Shown: in pieces, positions 6,066 through 9,192 of the stretch
Layout of the letters: each line of letters opens with the position of its first letter
How positions within the stretch are numbered: the first letter of the stretch is position 1
From: Microcaldota archaeon
Lineage (GTDB): Archaea; Micrarchaeota; Micrarchaeia; Micrarchaeales; Micrarchaeaceae
Length of the DNA: 9,192 nt
NCBI GenBank assembly: GCA_021800135.1
Contig: JAJYZH010000017.1
Span: 1-9,192, forward strand
Direction of reading: 5' to 3'
The notes under the pieces: model-generated
Databases searched by the model: none
The model's input: the letters and a program-made list of their open reading frames with translations, nothing else
What the model was told of the DNA's origin: nothing
Position numbers and translations under genes: made by a program

Positions 6066-6992
6066 ATGAACAGAGTTGTAATAGCGCTTGGTGGCAACAG
6101 CGTACTCGAAAAGGGAGAAAGGCCTACGTTTAAGACGCAGTTTTCCCATATTTCAAAGGCAGCGGCAGACATAGCAGAAATGCTATTCAAACACAATACG
6201 GACCTTGTAATAACCCATGGAAACGGCCCGCAGGTGGGTGACGAGTTGCTTAGAAATGAGATTGCGAGAAGGGCGGTTCCAAAACTGCCGTTATTCTCTC
6301 TTAATGCCGAAACGCAGGCGTTCATAGGATCAATGATAGAGATTGCGCTGCGGAACGCTTTTGAGAAAACGAGTATAAAGAAAGACGTAATTGCAGTACT
6401 CACTCACGCTATTGTAGAAGCAGATGATCCTGCCTTCAGATCCCCGAGCAAGCCGGTCGGGCCGTTCTTCACAAAAATGGAGTTGAAGAAGGAATTAAAG
6501 CTGGAAAAATTCAGCTATGTAGCCGAAAATGGCGGATATAGAAAGGTGGTCCCTTCGCCTGTTCCTAAAAAGATAGCCGAGATTGATGCAATCTCAAAAC
6601 TTTTAGATGATGGAAAGGTAGTCATAGCCGGAGGCGGGGGAGGTGTCCCTGTATACATGGAAGGAAGGTCGCTTGTGGGGGCTAACGCCGTGGTAGACAA
6701 GGACTATGAGGCGAGAATTATCGCAAACGGCATAGGCGCGGATGAGATGGTAATACTTACAGGCGTAGATTATGTATACGCAGATTTCCCCGAAAACAGG
6801 AGGGGAATAAAAAGCGTGAAAGTTTCCGAAATTAAAAAAATCCTAGAGAGATTTGAAAAGGGTACGATGGGCCCAAAGGTCAGGGCCTGTGTCGACTTCA
6901 TAGAAAATGGTGGCAGCAGGGCGTATATAGGCAGCCTATTCAGGCTTAATGAAGTAATCGAAGGCATTTCTGGAACTACGATAACAAGGTAG
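6066..6992 (+). CDS. arcC: Carbamate kinase
   Basis: Catalyses the reversible transfer of phosphate between carbamoyl phosphate and ADP, giving ATP, carbamate and hence ammonia and CO2. It acts in the cytoplasm. The 308 residues match the family length. Signatures in order are ALGGNSVL (7-14), THGNGPQVG (50-58), SKPVGPF (128-134), RKVVPSPVP (159-167), GGGGGVPV (189-196), NAVVDKD (207-213), TGVDYVY (232-238), GTMGPKV (266-272) and IGSL...ISGTTI at the end. All amino-acid kinase fold motifs look intact. No arginine deiminase or ornithine carbamoyltransferase gene is visible, so the source of carbamoyl phosphate is unknown. Its stop codon is one base from the convergent DUF929-type gene's stop. 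Confidence 0.97.
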   Translation: MNRVVIALGGNSVLEKGERPTFKTQFSHISKAAADIAEMLFKHNTDLVITHGNGPQVGDELLRNEIARRAVPKLPLFSLNAETQAFIGSMIEIALRNAFEKTSIKKDVIAVLTHAIVEADDPAFRSPSKPVGPFFTKMELKKELKLEKFSYVAENGGYRKVVPSPVPKKIAEIDAISKLLDDGKVVIAGGGGGVPVYMEGRSLVGANAVVDKDYEARIIANGIGADEMVILTGVDYVYADFPENRRGIKSVKVSEIKKILERFEKGTMGPKVRACVDFIENGGSRAYIGSLFRLNEVIEGISGTTITR

Positions 6993-6993
6993 G

Positions 6994-7779
6994 CTACTGG
7001 AACGTTAGAATCCTGCTGACATAGGGCTGGCTGCATACGCTTTTTGGCGTGTTGTTTGTTATCCTACATATCTGCGCCGTGAATACGTTCGCGTTTCCGA
7101 TTATCGCCTGGGAAAAAGTTGAACTTGGATCTTTAAGCTCTTGGGTTATGTAACCCCATGAATGCCCGTCAAGAATCTGAGGGTCTATCTCCGAGCCAAG
7201 TTGTATGCTTTGATTGTTGAAATCTATGAACGGTACACCAACTCCTTTGTCATATTTCGCGTACGTTTCGTTCTGTATATTATTTGGGACCTCAAGTAGC
7301 GAGTAGTTCCTTGTGAGCGTTTCGACCGGCATGAAGTTCACTGCACTGCTGGAGTATGAAGACCCATAGAATGTGAATGTAGGAGTATTAGGGTACACGT
7401 CGGTGGAGCTGGACTGCATGTAGCTGAGTCCTGTAAAGTTACCAAACCGCATAAGGGCGATTATGAGACCCCAACGCGTAGCCGCACAGTATGGACAATC
7501 CTCGGCCCCCACGTATACGACCGTTGGCTGCGCCTTTTCTATTATGGGAGCCCCGCTTTCAGGGGTAGGCAATCCTGCAGCCGTACCTGAACCTATCTGG
7601 TTAGCCAGCGTAGAGTTCATTGCTATTTCGTAGAGCTGGGCTATTTCAGACTGATTTACCTTTGCGCCTATGAGTGCAGAGGGCGCAGAATTACTTCCTG
7701 ATGTCTTAAACACCGCGACCAATACTGAGGCGACAACTATCACTATTATTATAATGTATAGGTATTTGTTGTCCATCAT
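6994..7779 (-). CDS. DUF929-family membrane-anchored thioredoxin-like protein with CPYC motif
   Basis: A 261-residue protein with a single N-terminal membrane anchor (about residues 6-25, Ile/Val rich), so the rest should face outside the cell. After a Ser/Ala-rich linker it contains PTVVYVGAEDCPYCAATRWGLIIAL (85-109). This is a thioredoxin-like strand and helix with a C95-P-Y-C98 redox motif. A YPNTPTFTFYG segment, typical of the archaeal DUF929 family, follows. VGVPFIDF (181-188) looks like the cis-proline loop. Two further cysteines near the C-terminus (238, 249) may pair. A role as an extracytoplasmic disulfide oxidoreductase is inference. Tandem ATGs at 7779 and 7776 are possible starts, and GTTGAT just upstream is a weak SD. 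It is the last gene of the Nudix-PAP2 operon, with a 15-nt gap. Confidence 0.85.
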   Translation of the reverse strand: MMDNKYLYIIIIVIVVASVLVAVFKTSGSNSAPSALIGAKVNQSEIAQLYEIAMNSTLANQIGSGTAAGLPTPESGAPIIEKAQPTVVYVGAEDCPYCAATRWGLIIALMRFGNFTGLSYMQSSSTDVYPNTPTFTFYGSSYSSSAVNFMPVETLTRNYSLLEVPNNIQNETYAKYDKGVGVPFIDFNNQSIQLGSEIDPQILDGHSWGYITQELKDPSSTFSQAIIGNANVFTAQICRITNNTPKSVCSQPYVSRILTFQ

Positions 7780-7794
7780 AATCAACTGCTAATT

Positions 7795-8376
7795 TCATTT
7801 TATGGCAAGAAATGGTAGTATCCTTTCCACTATGCCATTGAAGAATCTATTTATCTTTTCTCTATATGCGTAAACCAGATATGAGATGGCAAGGCTTAAA
7901 ATCACACCCGCAACAACATCGGTAAGGTAGTGCAGACCTAGATACACCCTCCCGAACAATACTAGTAGCAGCCATACTATGTAAAGCGCCTGCAGTATTC
8001 TATATCTACCAAGGAATAATGGCAGCCCCGTAAGAACGCTCGCGTGGTTGCTAGGGAATGAGAATGTGTTCTCGCACGCTGCGTTGTTTATCCATGACAG
8101 AGCCGGGATATTACACGGCCTGACTTCGCCTACCAGAATCTTAATAGAATCTGATACCACGTACAGCAGCACTCCTGCAAGTATAAAGGAGTAGGTATTC
8201 ATATCTTTCTTAAGGTAGAGGTATAGTACAATCAATGGTATTACAACAAGGAAACTTTTACCTAAGTATGTCATAATACTTGTCAGAAGGGGGCTGGATA
8301 TCGCTTTAGAGAACTGAAATGCAGCTATGTTTATTCCTATGTTGTATGGTGCGATAAGAGCTATGATGTTATACAC
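7795..8376 (-). CDS. PAP2-superfamily membrane phosphatase
   Basis: An integral membrane acid phosphatase of the PAP2 superfamily. Archaeal members are candidates for dephosphorylating polyprenyl (dolichyl-type) pyrophosphate carriers or phosphatidate-like lipids; the exact substrate is not determined. The 193-residue product has about five or six hydrophobic helices. All three catalytic motifs are present: K79-x6-R86-P87, P108-S-N-H111 (PSNH in place of PSGH), and R143-x5-H149-x3-D153 with Gly before the Arg where Ser is usual. GTG 8376 is chosen as start because a full AGGAGGTGA lies 7 nt upstream. The ATG at 8409 would put that SD inside the gene. The SD overlaps the Nudix gene's stop codon, so the two genes are translationally linked. 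Confidence 0.93.
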   Translation of the reverse strand: MYNIIALIAPYNIGINIAAFQFSKAISSPLLTSIMTYLGKSFLVVIPLIVLYLYLKKDMNTYSFILAGVLLYVVSDSIKILVGEVRPCNIPALSWINNAACENTFSFPSNHASVLTGLPLFLGRYRILQALYIVWLLLVLFGRVYLGLHYLTDVVAGVILSLAISYLVYAYREKINRFFNGIVERILPFLAIK

Positions 8377-8383
8377 GAGTCTT

Positions 8384-8392
8384 TCACCTCCT
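8384..8392 (-). promoter_or_regulatory. Near-perfect Shine-Dalgarno of the PAP2 gene, containing the Nudix stop codon
   Basis: AGGAGGTGA on the minus strand matches the full anti-SD complement and lies 7 nt before GTG 8376. Its last three bases, TGA, are the stop codon of the Nudix gene. It decides the GTG start against ATG 8409. Confidence 0.85.
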
Positions 8393-8887
8393 ACTTGCAA
8401 ATTTTTCATAGAATAATAGAGCCGAAATGGTTTTATTATCTTCTATTTTACCTCGCTTTACCATATCAAGCGCCTTGCTTACCTTCATCTTTAGGGGACG
8501 TTGAATCTCGTGTTTGTCTGTCTTTTCTCCTACACGGCGCATGTTTGTAGCGATAAAGAAGTACATACGTGATGAAAGCAGGCCTGGTGCGTCGAAGGAG
8601 GTGAATGCTGGCTTCATCTTCCCGGCAATGTACCCTGTTTCCTCAAGCAGCTCCCTCCGTGCAGATTGGATAGGACGTTCGCCCTTGTCTATATGGCCTG
8701 CAGGAAGCTCCAGTATGTTTTTCCCAATAACAGGGCGGTAATGCTTTTCGAGTAGTATAGTGTTCTCTGTTATGAATGGAAGGATCACTACTACATCAGG
8801 CTTTGCTATCCTTATAGTAAACCTGCCGCTCTTTCTGTCATTGAACTCTTCTACCCTTATTATCCACTTCTTATAAACAACAGGCAT
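8384..8887 (-). CDS. Nudix hydrolase, ADP-ribose pyrophosphatase type
   Basis: Cytoplasmic nucleoside-diphosphate-X hydrolase. The 167-residue product has a complete Nudix box with the pattern Gx5Ex7REUxEExGU: G64, E70, R78, E79, E82, E83, G85. The preceding strand LELPAGHIDKGE is typical of ADP-ribose pyrophosphatases. The AP of SFDAPG (98-102), about 16 residues after the box, fits the proline that marks this subgroup. It would cleave ADP-ribose to AMP and ribose-5-phosphate, though related sugar nucleotides remain possible. ATG 8887 is chosen because a TATA element is about 31 nt upstream. The frame stays open to 9067, but that extension is antisense to tRNA-Trp. It is the first gene of the Nudix-PAP2-DUF929 operon. 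Confidence 0.93.
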   Translation of the reverse strand: MPVVYKKWIIRVEEFNDRKSGRFTIRIAKPDVVVILPFITENTILLEKHYRPVIGKNILELPAGHIDKGERPIQSARRELLEETGYIAGKMKPAFTSFDAPGLLSSRMYFFIATNMRRVGEKTDKHEIQRPLKMKVSKALDMVKRGKIEDNKTISALLFYEKFASRR

Positions 8888-8913
8888 ATCGAACCCTATG
8901 CATTGGAAGAAAA

Positions 8914-8923
8914 CATATATATC
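8914..8923. promoter_or_regulatory. Shared divergent TATA element (Nudix gene / tRNA-Trp)
   Basis: The palindromic run ATATATAT (8915-8922) is centred about 30 nt from the tRNA-Trp 5' end (8949) and 31 nt from the Nudix ATG (8887). It can serve as a TATA box in both directions, with implied leaders of about 4-5 nt. A TTTAAAA at 8931-8937 is too close to the tRNA to act as its TATA. Confidence 0.55.
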
Positions 8924-8948
8924 AGTTGCATTTAAAACCCTAATACGT

Positions 8949-9082
8949 GGGATTGTTGCGTAATCTGGCAGCGCGGCAGGCTCCAGATGTTTATCCGTAT
9001 TGAGCGAAAAGCGATGATTAGGATCTGGAATTTCGATTAATGAAGATACCTGCAAATCTGGGTTCAAATCCCAGCAATCCCA
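8949..9082 (+). tRNA. tRNA-Trp (anticodon CCA), interrupted by a 61-nt intron
   Basis: Removing the intron leaves a 73-nt cloverleaf. Acceptor GGGATTG (8949-8955) pairs perfectly with CAATCCC (9075-9081), with discriminator A 9082. The D stem is GCGT/GCGC with a nine-base loop AATCTGGCA. Anticodon stem GCAGG (8976-8980) pairs with CCTGC (9049-9053). The spliced loop CTCCAGA has anticodon CCA at 8983-8985. The variable region is AAAT, and the T arm is CTGGG-TTCAAAT-CCCAG (9058-9074). CCA is not encoded. Introns at 37/38 of tRNA-Trp are common in archaea. It is transcribed divergently from the Nudix gene from a shared TATA. Confidence 0.93.
8987..9047 (+). other. Intron of tRNA-Trp at position 37/38 with box C/D-like elements
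   Basis: The intron runs between G37 (8986) and A38 (9048). Because A occurs at both 8987 and 9048, the boundary could shift by one base without changing the product. A bulge-helix-bulge can be drawn with C32, U33 and C35 pairing to G9045, A9044 and G9042, with C34-A9043 mismatched. That makes it a relaxed version of the splicing motif. The intron contains ATCTGGA (9023-9029), complementary to the anticodon-loop/intron-start TCCAGAT (8982-8988). A box C-like GCGATGA (9011-9017) and D-like TTGA (9000-9003) and TCGA (9033-9036) are also present. In several archaea this intron is a methylation guide RNA; here that role is inferred. Confidence 0.75.
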
Positions 9083-9192
9083 AGTATCCAGGAATAGCTG
9101 CGATAGCCTCCTTCTTTTCCTCTGCGAGGAAGAATGTACATAAATCCTGTAGCGGTTAAAAGCAGTCGAAGGGCCTGGGAGCCGAACCTAAA

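Noticed and set aside
6008..6403. Upstream extension of the proline dehydrogenase frame to 6403 (about 132 extra residues)
   Set aside because: It is exactly antisense to the N-terminal third of carbamate kinase, lacks family similarity, and crosses the shared TATA element. The enzyme's own N-terminus starts well at ATG 6007.
8377..8409. ATG 8409 as start of the PAP2 gene
   Set aside because: It would place a near-perfect AGGAGGTGA inside the coding region. GTG 8376 lies 7 nt after that site.
8888..9067. Upstream extension of the Nudix frame to 9067
   Set aside because: The extra 60 residues are the antisense translation of the intron-bearing tRNA-Trp and its promoter. ATG 8887 has a correctly spaced TATA.
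9083..9192. Possible C-terminal fragment on the minus strand entering from the right edge, and a TATA-like TACATAAATCC near 9135-9145
   Set aside because: The open frame of about 43 codons ends inside tRNA-Trp and shows no recognisable protein similarity. The sequence after the TATA-like site shows no clear tRNA or start codon before the window ends, so nothing can be assigned.
1..9192. CRISPR array, insertion sequence, inverted-repeat ends or other mobile-element signatures
   Set aside because: No regularly spaced direct repeats, transposase or integrase motifs, or target duplications were seen. tRNA genes are present but no attachment-site duplication of their 3' ends was found within the window.

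Overview
The window looks archaeal. It has an archaeal/eukaryal-type prolyl-tRNA synthetase. It has a split tRNA-Trp gene with an intron at the canonical archaeal 37/38 position. TATA-like elements lie about 26-31 nt upstream of start codons or tRNA 5' ends, with very short leaders implied. Internal operon genes use GGTG-type Shine-Dalgarno (SD) sites, and there is a DUF929-type thioredoxin-like protein. A small, compact genome such as a DPANN/ARMAN-like or thermoplasmatal-type archaeon would fit, but the lineage is inferred from gene content only.

Left part (1-2967): on the minus strand an EamA/DMT-type permease (659-1525) is followed 22 nt later by an AlaX alanyl-tRNA editing protein that runs off the left edge (1-636). 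Divergent from them is a six-helix membrane protein (1652-2218, probably DUF981-like), followed by a long T-rich terminator. An unrecognised, helical, lysine-rich protein (about 2338-2967) comes next.

Centre (3007-6992): a minus-strand tRNA-Gln(TTG) has its own TATA box. Upstream of it is a tight minus-strand operon: proline dehydrogenase (5156-6007), prolyl-tRNA synthetase (3707-5155, start codon directly abutting the proline dehydrogenase stop), then a YjjX/DUF84 inosine/xanthosine triphosphatase (3137-3685) that appears to start at ACG. Carbamate kinase (6066-6992, plus) diverges from proline dehydrogenase across one TATA element that is equidistant from both start codons.

Right part (6994-9082): a minus-strand operon holds a Nudix hydrolase of ADP-ribose pyrophosphatase type (8384-8887), a PAP2-family membrane phosphatase (7795-8376) and a DUF929 thioredoxin-like protein (6994-7779). 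The DUF929 gene ends one base from the convergent carbamate kinase stop. On the plus strand, sharing a palindromic TATA with the Nudix gene, is tRNA-Trp(CCA) (8949-9082) with a 61-nt intron. The intron contains a complement to the anticodon and box C/D-like motifs. The last about 110 bases hold nothing I can assign.

Most proteins here belong to known families. The points most worth checking are the ACG start of the YjjX gene, the intron of tRNA-Trp as a possible methylation guide, the two symmetric divergent promoters, and the fused proline-oxidation/proline-charging operon.
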